DNA of 64,000 bases. Source: Spinacia oleracea (taxonomy: Eukaryota > Streptophyta > Magnoliopsida > Caryophyllales > Amaranthaceae). This document shows positions 31,901 to 39,973 of this stretch, piece after piece (within the stretch, counting starts at the first letter, position 1; each line of letters starts with the position of its first letter). The notes below the pieces were generated by a model. It had not been told where the DNA came from. It worked only from the letters and a program-made list of their open reading frames with translations, and did not search any database. Location of the stretch: contig NC_079491.1 of the NCBI RefSeq assembly GCF_020520425.1, forward strand, positions 7,985,143 to 8,049,142. The letters run 5' to 3'. Both the position numbers and the translations under genes were made by a program.

Positions 31901-34670
31901 TGACAGAGCAAAGACAGCGTTCATCACAAGCGCAGGAGTGTTCAACTACAAAATGATGCCTTTCGGCTTGAAAAATGCCGGAGCCACCTACCAGAGGCTA
32001 GTTGATCACGTCTTCGCCGACCAGAAAGGGAGGAATGTGGAGGTCTATGTGGATGACTCCATCGTAAAAAGCATCAAGGAGGAAGACCACGTCAAAGACT
32101 TGGCAGAGACCTTCGGAAATCTGAGGAAATACAGCATGAAGCTGAACCCAAAAAAATGCGTCTTCGGGGTAAAGTCAGGGAAATTCCTCGGATTCATGGT
32201 GAGCGAAAGAGGAATTGATGCGAACCCAGACAAAGTCCAAGCGGCATTGGATTTACCCGAGCCGAAGACCAAGAGAGATGTGCAGAGGCTAACCGGCAGG
32301 TTAGCCGCACTAACGAGGTTCATATCAAAAGCCTCGGACAAGGGAGCCCCCTTCTTCAAAGCACTGAAACCAAAGAACCTCCCCGGAGGAGAAGCAGAAC
32401 CAGTCAAGAAAAAGGGGGTTCCGAGGAAAGTGGATCCCGAACTGCTATGGGAACAGGAGCAAAAAGAAGCTTTTCAGCAACTCAGAGCCCACCTAGCTCA
32501 ACTGCCGACACTGGCCAGACCAAAGGAGGGGGAAACCCTGTACCTATATGTCGCAGTTAGCCCTGGAACCGTCAGCGCAGTGCTTCTTCGGGAAGAAGAA
32601 AAGAAGCAACAGCCAATCTACTTCACCAGCCGAACACTCACAGGGGCCGAAACCCGGTACCCACTCATCGAGAAAGTCGCATATGCAGTAGTGGTAGCTG
32701 CACGAAAACTGAGGCCATACTTCGACTCCCACCAGATCACAGTGCTAACTGACCAACCGCTCGAAAAAGTACTCGACAAAATAGAGAGGTCAGGAAGATT
32801 GGCTGCCTGGGCCTTCGAACTATCAGAGTTCGGCATCAAATATCAGCCGAGGACAGCAATCAAAGCACAAGCATTGGCAGACTTCTTGGCCGAGTGCTCA
32901 TACCAGGAAATGCTGGATGATACGAAAAGCACTTGGGAGGTCTTCACTGACGGATCTTCCACAATAAACGGCTCAGGAGCAGGAGTTGTACTAATCCCCC
33001 CGACGGGGAAAAGCATAGAGTATGCATTGAAGTTCGGCTTCAAAGCAACCAACAACGAGGCCGAATATGAGGCCGCAATCGCAGGGATAGAGCTTTGTTT
33101 ATCCCTGGAGGCCGAGCATGTTTGCCTCAAAACTGATTCCCAGCTTGTAGCCAACCAGATCCGAGGGGAGTATGAGGCCAAATGGCCCAGCATGACAGCC
33201 TATTTAGCAAAAATTAAATCCTTAACGTCAAAGTTAAGATCCTTTGAAGTCATCCTCATCCCCCGAGGACAAAACACGCAAGCAGACGCACTGTCAAAAC
33301 TCGCAAGCTCAACACTCATCGACCTAAACAGATCGGTCCACGTGGAAGTTCACCAAGAGAGAAGCATCGACTTGCTACCCACCACAGTATGCAGCTTACG
33401 TACCGAACCTAGCTGGATGGACGCAGTAGTTGCATACAAAGAAAGGGGAGAACTTCCCGAAGATAAGCTGCAAGCGAGAAAACTGAAAAGATTCAACAAA
33501 TGGTTCATCATCAGCGCCGAAGGAGAGCTCATGAGGAAATCATTCTCTGCTCCGCTGCTAAAATGTGTGGGTCCAACAGACGCTGACTACATCCTAAGGG
33601 AAATCCACCTCGGGATATGCGGAAACCACATTGGAGGTAGGACATTGGCACATAAAGCCCTTCGGGCTGGGTACTGGTGGCCCACTATGGTTTCCGAGGC
33701 AAAGCAGATGGCAAGGAAATGCGAGAAATGCCAAAAGTTCGCACCAGCCATCCATCAACCAGCTCAAACCCTACAATCAACACTGTATCCCTTACCATTC
33801 GCACAGTGGGGGTTAGACATCATTGGTCCCTTCCCCTCAGCGACGAACCAGAAGAAGTGGTTGATTGTAGGAGTCGACTATTTTAGCAAATGGATCGAAG
33901 CCGAAGCTGTCTCCTCCATCACCGAACCTCAGGTCCGCAAGTTCATATGGCAGAACATCATCACAAGGTTCGGCATACCAAGACTGATGGTCTTCGACCA
34001 CGGGAAACAGTTCGACAACACCCCGTTGCAAAAGTGGTGCAAACAGTTCGGCATACATCTAGCTTACTCGGCAGTCTGCCACCCACAAAGCAACGGGCAA
34101 GCCGAAGCTGCTAACAAACTCATCCTCAATGCACTCAAGAAAAGAGTCGAGGACGACAAAAACAAGTGGTTAGAAGAGCTACCCGGAACGCTATGGTCCC
34201 TTCGGACCACTGAGAAAGAAGCTACCGGGCAAACACCGTTCCACCTTGTATATGGATCCGAAGCCGTAATCCCTGTGGAAATCGGAACAGAAAGCCTGAG
34301 GATCCAGGCATACAACAGGTATGATGGGCTCCAGGGAGAAAGCAACAACCAACTTCTGGCTGAAGCTCTCGATCTACTGGACGAAGCTCGGAACGATGCA
34401 AGGACACTCAACGCAGCCTATTTGCAGAGGGTCAACAAGCATTACAACCGAAGAGTCAACGCTAGACCCCTAAAAGTCGGTGATCTAGTGCTCAGAAACG
34501 CCGCCTCGGTTCAGAAAGGACGGATCCATGGCAAACTCTCAGCCACTTGGGAAGGACCATACATCATCCACTCCGAAAAAAGGCCAGGCACGTTTATGCT
34601 GAAACAGTTAGATGGAACAATTCTGAAGAACCATTGGAATACCGATGTTCTCAAGAAATATTTTGTATGA
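28917..34670 (+). CDS. Gag-Pol polyprotein of element 1 (1917 aa)
   Basis: One uninterrupted ORF encoding capsid and enzymes for retrotransposition in cytoplasmic particles. Order (approximate residues): Gag (235-400, WFRSLPKGSIKSWKKLKKRF); a zinc-knuckle-like CEFHDDFGHHTEEC (509-522); aspartic protease VDGGSAVNII (~648); reverse transcriptase with RMCVDFTDLN, MPFGLKNAGATYQR and catalytic YVDD (~1044); RNase H 1 (~1205-1285); a second RNase H starting VFTDGSS (~1343); integrase HHCC with CEKCQKF; and a D-D-E core with DIIGPF (~1634), FDHGKQFD (~1694) and QAEAAN (~1729). The central integrase motif is DHG instead of the usual DNG. The frame is open from 28740 inside the LTR. I chose the ATG at 28917 because it is the first one after the primer binding site before the Gag region. 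No stop or frameshift. Confidence 0.95.
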   Translation: MVNDVVNNNDDDMMVRSDSESDQEEHPQSMARSQPSRATTATNVGPPIPTREELTAAMTIMQNFLFNEKQQGLANDRREERRTRRRLNEPPSAEVSRPERELLPLTGTHLTSRWMESTWDTQKRAQQQPDWFARPSPTPTALQSESTTRNTRVRSSVLSRLRPSVHSRLRPSIHTRLGVGEPSRSGERPEVSSRERRRDRRHDRTPSPHRTPERSNHRTSANEGIRARLGKRIMTPTSSPFSDELIMEEIPKVRLPAHLTYSGITDPRDHVISYEQQMFLSPYSEACWCNYFPTTLTGVAGEWFRSLPKGSIKSWKKLKKRFCTQFVSNNRPERTTAELTSIQQERDESLREFMARFMKESTNIPNLQPDVAIFALKHALQEGKFRDELSMKNPSRIADVLQMADAFIRTEEFNKAAARLKGSSDPRDTKNTQSKPEGSSRKGKEKVGAREMSPKKDGRRGELQPKYTNYTPLALPRKEIFSLNRNDEKWKLPGKLKSNPARRNKNKWCEFHDDFGHHTEECNSLKDNIEDLVRRGYLKQYLLDRREEKEKAASGKQHEQPQKRVYEATGPKKNDILVVFGGQKSGQASKKHLRALSHRVNFSAVGDNQPHPPNMTFTADDCFGVQYKHDDPLVISMDLNNHNVHRVLVDGGSAVNIIFRNCFEQLILEEPEEALTKVSYPLIGFNGSAAIPRGKITLPVTVGEGQAAKTLRDEFLVMDCDSVYNVIMGRTMIHKMQAVPSTYHQLMIYVSDAGFAERIRGDQEVARRTCHTAVRKPKLGDGPEEEKGATGEESEAKRRRASTSSLSPAEVDARPETISPEPDQEMEDIFLEEDSDRSVRIGKGLSSGLRIDLIRLLRDHKDIFAWSAADMPGINPKLICHKLDVNAEARPVKQKKRNYSSEKNKAIAEEVKKLQEAGFIEPCMYPKWLANVVMVKKANGSWRMCVDFTDLNRACPKDCYPLPRIDQLVDSTSGHALLSFMDAFSGYHQVFMHPDDRAKTAFITSAGVFNYKMMPFGLKNAGATYQRLVDHVFADQKGRNVEVYVDDSIVKSIKEEDHVKDLAETFGNLRKYSMKLNPKKCVFGVKSGKFLGFMVSERGIDANPDKVQAALDLPEPKTKRDVQRLTGRLAALTRFISKASDKGAPFFKALKPKNLPGGEAEPVKKKGVPRKVDPELLWEQEQKEAFQQLRAHLAQLPTLARPKEGETLYLYVAVSPGTVSAVLLREEEKKQQPIYFTSRTLTGAETRYPLIEKVAYAVVVAARKLRPYFDSHQITVLTDQPLEKVLDKIERSGRLAAWAFELSEFGIKYQPRTAIKAQALADFLAECSYQEMLDDTKSTWEVFTDGSSTINGSGAGVVLIPPTGKSIEYALKFGFKATNNEAEYEAAIAGIELCLSLEAEHVCLKTDSQLVANQIRGEYEAKWPSMTAYLAKIKSLTSKLRSFEVILIPRGQNTQADALSKLASSTLIDLNRSVHVEVHQERSIDLLPTTVCSLRTEPSWMDAVVAYKERGELPEDKLQARKLKRFNKWFIISAEGELMRKSFSAPLLKCVGPTDADYILREIHLGICGNHIGGRTLAHKALRAGYWWPTMVSEAKQMARKCEKCQKFAPAIHQPAQTLQSTLYPLPFAQWGLDIIGPFPSATNQKKWLIVGVDYFSKWIEAEAVSSITEPQVRKFIWQNIITRFGIPRLMVFDHGKQFDNTPLQKWCKQFGIHLAYSAVCHPQSNGQAEAANKLILNALKKRVEDDKNKWLEELPGTLWSLRTTEKEATGQTPFHLVYGSEAVIPVEIGTESLRIQAYNRYDGLQGESNNQLLAEALDLLDEARNDARTLNAAYLQRVNKHYNRRVNARPLKVGDLVLRNAASVQKGRIHGKLSATWEGPYIIHSEKRPGTFMLKQLDGTILKNHWNTDVLKKYFV

Positions 34671-35052
34671 TCTCTGTCTGTAAGCCAAGTAAGTTGTTTA
34701 ATGAGAAGAGGAAAGCCATTGGCACCATGTGTTTCATTAAACTTATCCCTATATTTATTGTCCCCTTTATATATGCAGCCTCGGATCTGATCAATCCGAG
34801 ACTAAAAACAGGTTGACTTTGCCCATTCCTTGATAAAATGCAAGGAATGACCAAATCATACACTTCAGGGAATCGTCCAGAATCCTCGGATTCGCGATAA
34901 CCAAATAAAACTTGTTCGCCACAAACAGTCGCTCGAATCAAGTTATAAAACTCCGGCTCAGATCCACGGATTGCCGAAGGCATAACTAAGAGGCAGACTA
35001 GCGATCTCTTGCCCAGGTTTCCGAACCACAAGAGATCGGAAGAACAATCCAG

Positions 35053-35415
35053 ACCTCTGAGCAGATCGACGGATTTGAAGAGTCTGGAAACTAAAAGAGT
35101 CTCTTAGCAGATCTACGGATTTGAAGAACTCATAAACTAAAGAGTCTCTTAGCAGATCTACGGATTTGAAGAACTCATAAACTAAAGAGTCTCTTAGCAG
35201 ATCTACGGATTTGAAGAACTCGCAAAACTAAAAGAGTCTCTTAGCAGATCTACGGATTTGAAGAACTCGCAAAGTTAAAGAGTCTCTTAGCAGATCTACG
35301 GATTTGAAGAACTCATAAACTAAAGAGTCTCTTAGCAGATCTACGGGTTTGAAGAGCTCGCAAGATCAAAAGGTTTTCAGCAAGTCTACGGATTCAAAGA
35401 AAAGCTCGAAAGTAC
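35053..35415 (+). repeat. 45-47 bp tandem repeat array in element 1
   Basis: Six near-identical units beginning GAGTCTCTTAGCAGATCT at 35097, 35142, 35187, 35234, 35280 and 35325, with diverged units on both sides. It lies between the 3' ends of gag-pol and the antisense gene. Tandem arrays in the 3' region are a known trait of Tat-lineage elements and can seed satellites. Confidence 0.93.
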
Positions 35416-35686
35416 AAAATTGAAAAGCAGCCAAGTAACTAACACTCATTTTTCATTCAATATTTGGGGGAAGTACAAATACATTGAAAACCTCAAAAAT
35501 TGAAAACAAAATGAAACAGTTAAAATCGGCAGCCATCAACAGACAATACCGGCCTACCGAAGTACTAAGAAAGCAAAAAGAAACGAGTACAACGCATCGC
35601 CGAGGCAAAAGGGGGAAAAGCAAGCACATATTCGGAAGTCCTCAACTGGAACCGACCGACTCTGAAGAAGACGACTGCCCGAATCC

Positions 35687-38600
35687 CTAACTCTTGGGAG
35701 TCTCAGGAGCGGCCCCTAAGGGAGCATCCTTCGAAGAACCCCCAGCAGTAGTATCACCCTCGGAAGTTGCCTTCTGGGCCCGAGCTTCTGCGAGAGCAGC
35801 TTGGCGTTCAGCTTCAGCTTCATCTCGATCAGCTTGGCACTCCACCAAGTGGTCCTCGGCCTGCATCCATAGGGGAACTTTCTCGTTCCAAGGGAAGTGA
35901 GGCATGTGCTTCGCAAACATGCGCCGAGCACCCAGGATGCCGTTCCAGTACTGCTCTCTACACTGATCAGCAGTGTAGAGGTCGACTCGCTCCTGCTCCA
36001 ACTTCCGAATATAGTCATCCTTTTCCCGAAGCTTCAGCCGAAGAACAGGCACCTTATCAGCTTGCTGCTGGATCAGCTCCCGATGCTGGACAAAATGGCA
36101 AAGCCTTAACTCTGCCTCTTTATGCTCCTTGTCGGCCGCTTCAAATTTAGACTTCATCTCCTGGAAGAGTCTATCTTTTTCCTCAAGTTCGCTAGCGAAC
36201 TTAGCGGCCATATCCTTCTTTTCCTCAGCAAAGGAAGCGATCTTCTCAGCATCCTCTTCAACTCGGAAGATGAGCTGGCCAACCTCGGCCCCAATCTTCT
36301 CAGCAGACTCTCTAGCCTCGCGACTATACAGAAGGTATAGCTGCTTGACTTCCGTAAGCTCGGAGAGGAGTTGCCCAGCCTTCTGGTCCAAAATGGGAAT
36401 ATCACGAGCATAAGCCTCACGATATTTCCTCAATTGTTTCTCCTCAACCGAGCTACACTCGGAAGCGAACGAGGACCAGAAAACAGCCTGAGAACGAGAG
36501 AAAGGTGAGCAAAAATAGGAAAAACATAAAACAAAAACACAACTCAAAGAGAAAAATCTAGCAATTACCTCGTTCAGATAGTACTGGGCCATCATAGCCG
36601 GATTCCTCTCTTCGGCCCCAGGAACCCTCCACTGCGGGTTAGCACGAAGCAGATTCTCCCGAGCAGCCTCAGGGCCCACCAAGGATCCCACGTGAGCCAA
36701 GGGGTCCTCTCCCAAAATCGGAGCCCTGGCATACCGAGCCATCGCCTCCCTTACTTCTTCGGGGATCCGTTTTAGCGGAACATCCGAACAGGGATCAGCA
36801 TGGATCAGCCTATCCAGGGCCGAGGTAGAAGTAGAACCCAAAGTTGAGTGGCGCCTCTTCCTCGTCAGACCTTGCTCGGGCTGCTCCTCCTCTCCAGCAG
36901 AGGGAACCTCCTTCTGAACCTCGGGAACCGCAACTTCGGGGCCCGAGAGATCTATCATCTCCTTGTCTGGACTCTTCTCTCTCTCGAAGGGAAGATCAGC
37001 AGACTCCTTCTCCCCAGCTACCTCAGGGACATCCGAACCAGGAACACAATCGGCTTCAATCGCCTCCATCACCTCGGTGATATCCTGGATTTCAATCCCC
37101 AAAGCAGCAGATGGTTTCAGTGGAGAGGGGATGATATCTTCCTCGATCAGCGGCTGGTCCACGGGCGGCGGTTCAGCAACCACCACACTCTTTAACTTCT
37201 GCCCTGGCAAGGGCATGAAGTGAAGAAGATTCTTAGGAGGAGGCATGGCTTCCGAAACCGCTTCCTACATAGCAAGTGTTCAAGGATTAGTTTCGGAAAA
37301 AGGGAGAAACGAACTACAAAAAACTCCAAGTCAGAACAAATACCTTCTCCGAGGGCTGAGAAGCCTTTGCTTTCTTCGGATGCGTGGAAGGCCTCAAAAG
37401 AGTGCTACCCTTCCTTTTGCGTTGATCCTAAAAAGGGGAGACCAAGGGTCAACGAATGTAAAAGAAGAAAAAGGAAGAAATAGAGAAAAAAGCGTGAAGT
37501 ACCCGGTTCCTAGATAAAGAGATATCTATCCGAGCCGGAGATGAAACCGAAGGAACGGCACGCGGCACAGCGTCAGTCCCAGGACCCTAAAAGATGGTCC
37601 AGGACCAAGACGTTAGCCGACGGCCAACCGAAAAGAAGAAGACAAACAGAAAATAGAGCCTATAAATGAACACTCACCGGGTCCGAAGTTGTCTTCAACA
37701 CAGGAAGCACAACCTTCACAGGAACAGCTTCAACAGAGGAGGCAGAATCCCACGGATCAGCTCGAACTTCGGATATCCGAGCAACCCCCGAAGGAGACAA
37801 CACGTAATCCTTCAGGCGAGGATTACGAGGGTTATCTTTTCCGAACTTGTATTCGGGAGCCGGGTCGTGAATAGTCTTCAAATCCAAAGAAATGCCCAAC
37901 TTCTTAGGATCAATGCAGCTAAAGCCGTACTCTGCAAAAACAAAGCACAAAACATGTCAGCAAAACGAAGCAGGAAAGAGAAGGACAAACTCACTGAAAA
38001 AACGGTCTCAGCCGAAAGACACCTACCCCTGTCAAAAATCCTGCTGAGACCGGCAACAGCAAGAATGTCCTCCCTCAAAATGTAATTGAGATTCGGGAGC
38101 CAGCTAGACGGCAGTCGATGGTTATCCTCTTGAGCCAAGAACCACTGGAGGAGGTCCACATAGTGGCGATGATTCCGATCTGGAGCTGCCACACCCCTCA
38201 TATCAGGATCAGGAGCCACGAACCACTTCGGAGGACGATAAAAGTTGGGATGCTTCGGATCCGTCGGCACACGAACGAGCAGCCACTCCGTCTTCCAATT
38301 GTGGTCAGAGCTAAGGTAGGGGTACGCCGTGATGTAGTTCGGATCCCCCCTCTTTCGGGACTTCTTGTTGACCATGGTCCACCAACCATACCCATCACCC
38401 TTGGAAGCATGGTTGAGAACCAGATCGCGAAGATCCCGAAAAATAGCGACAGAGCAAGGGAAATTGACGAAGTCACACACCCATCTAAATCCGATTATGT
38501 GCCTCATAGATTTGGGTGTGAGCTGGGCCAAACTAATGTTGTACGACACCAAAAGCTCGGATACGAACGGATCCAAAGGAAAGCGGAGACCATTCTCCAA

Positions 38601-39101
38601 ATGGTGAGTGTACACGGAAATGAACCCCCTCGGTGGATGAGTCACCCGAGGACGCTCTTGTTCAGGAAGCTCGCACCAGTACCCCAAAGCATGCTGAATT
38701 CCGTATAGCTCCTCGGCCTTCCGATGATAATTCCCCAACTTCGCTTCCACCAACCAGTCACCGCTGACCGATTTCTCCAACGGACCGTCGATCTTGGTGG
38801 TCTCGTGCAAAATTGAGGCATACCTGCCCTTCGGATCAGCTTCCGTCCAATGAACTGGAAACTCGGGGTAACGACGACGAGCACCCGAAAAGCCAGCTCT
38901 CTCACCAGAGGTTGCGCGTTCAGACACGCCAAACCCACCAACTACATCATCTTCAGAAGCATCCCAACCAATCGAACTCTTCTCCAACGGCCTCGCCGAA
39001 GGCCGACCCCTCGAAGTTTTCGGTAACCTCCCCGAAGGCACGTTCTCCCTCTCACTAGAGGAGCCAACGACGAACTTGCTTTTGCCCCTATTCTTTGCCA
39101 T
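35687..39101 (-). CDS. Spliced antisense accessory gene of element 1 (~997 aa)
   Basis: Predicted exons: 38027-39101, 37678-37931, 37503-37586, 37344-37427, 36569-37264, 35687-36487, all GT-AG and phase-compatible, with total length exactly 998 codons. Exon 1 starts MAKNRGKSKFVVGSSSERE and continues into a Trp/Tyr/Pro-rich domain (PEFPVHWTEADPKGRY, PPRGFISVYTHHLENGLRFP, FRWVCDFVNFP) of the kind annotated as putative gypsy-type transposon protein (PF04195 family, from memory). The middle exons are basic, then acidic/Pro-rich. The last exon is a long Glu/Lys/Ala-rich coiled coil (roughly residues 735-960). A basic KRKGSTLLRP...KKAKA stretch could be a nuclear localisation signal. Antisense genes in the same place are known in Grande-type Tat elements. 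Function is unknown. The separate exon 5/6 reading frame could alternatively be read as a single ORF with retained intron (open from 37246). Confidence 0.75.
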
Positions 39102-39356
39102 GGTCGCGAAATCTCGATCTAGGGTTTAGATTGAGGGGTAGAAGGAAGAACGAAGAAAAAAAGGAGAACTCAGAAACAAATTACCTTTTTCCGAAGCGGA
39201 ATTCGCCGATAAAGCGAACAACACAAGTTCCCGAAGTCTAAAGTTGGCCGAATTTCGTAGATCTGAAGAAGCAAATTGCACTGCGATCGCCGGAATTTAG
39301 AGAGAGAATGGGTTTGAAAGAAGGAGTAAAAAGTTCGAAAAGAGCAAAGCACCCAG

Positions 39357-39364
39357 TATTTATA
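39357..39364 (-). promoter_or_regulatory. TATA box for the antisense gene
   Basis: TATAAATA on the minus strand, 256 bp upstream of the antisense ATG (39101) and inside the element but outside the LTR. It is a plausible private promoter. Confidence 0.55.
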
Positions 39365-39518
39365 GAAAAGAAAAAGGGCGCATCAACTTCCTCAACCCAC
39401 GATCTCCACGACACAATACAACTCCCAACACTTGTCATCAATGCAAATCATCCCTTTTCAAAAAAGAGAGGGAACTTTCGGACTTCTGACAGCTGGAAAC
39501 CCACCCATTTAATTCTAA

Positions 39519-39542
39519 ATGGACCGGGTCTGGGGGGCATGT
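39519..39542 (+). other. Polypurine tract region of element 1
   Basis: Ends ...ggtctggggggcatgt immediately before the 3' LTR. The G6 run is the likely plus-strand priming site, though it is shorter and less pure than typical. Confidence 0.55.
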
Positions 39543-39968
39543 TGTTTGGGCTCCCAATTGATTCTCAATTGGGCCACTAAGTCCAAAGCCCAATGGCTCT
39601 AAACAAACAGCATCAAACCCACCAATGGCTAGTCAGCCATCCATCAAGGCCCAAGGCCCAAAAGCAATAAATGACCTATGGGCATTTATTATGCAAACAC
39701 TATAAATAGGCCGCCAAGGCTCACACCTCAAGGTACGTCCAATTTATCGCCTTAAGACTACTCTTCTAGAGAACTTCTCTCTAGAATCCGAGCATCGTTC
39801 TTACTTAGGCATCGGAGGGGCTTTCCTCGGAAACACCCCCGAGGCTAGTGACTTTGCTCTTGTGCAGGTGAATTCGGACTCTACTCATTCAAACAAGCAA
39901 GATCTTCAACACATACAAAAGGGCCTTCCTTCGAAGCCCATTGTTTCCATCTTTACAACACCGGAACA
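39543..39968 (+). repeat. 3' LTR of element 1
   Basis: 426 bp, TGTT...AACA, followed by target-site duplication CCAAC (39969-39973). By eye it is identical to the 5' LTR. Confidence 0.96.
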
Positions 39969-39973
39969 CCAAC

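Larger units (their letters stand above)
28421..39968 (+). mobile_element. Intact Ty3/gypsy LTR retrotransposon, Tat-type (element 1)
   Basis: An 11.5-kb complete element: 5' LTR (28421-28846), primer binding site (28850), gag-pol (28917-34670), tandem repeats (about 35053-35415), a spliced antisense gene (39101 to 35687), a G-rich polypurine tract next to 39542 and a 3' LTR (39543-39968). LTRs start TGTT and end AACA and are both 426 bp. CCAAC flanks both sides (28416-28420, 39969-39973). Dual RNase H domains in pol and a very long 3' region with a tandem array and antisense ORF place it in the Tat lineage. Intact genes and LTRs that appear identical imply very recent insertion and possible autonomy. 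Confidence 0.96.

Noticed and set aside
29013..34411. Many minus-strand ORFs of 60-144 codons inside gag-pol
   Set aside because: They overlap a clear polyprotein with full domain order, have no recognisable domains, and follow from the GC-richer codon use of the sense gene.
35687..37246. A single-exon 519-codon antisense protein starting at 37246
   Set aside because: The frame is open, but Gag-like upstream exons join in phase at 37264 by a gtag acceptor, and the stretch 36488-36568 reads as a hydrophobic intron translation with a donor and acceptor at its ends.
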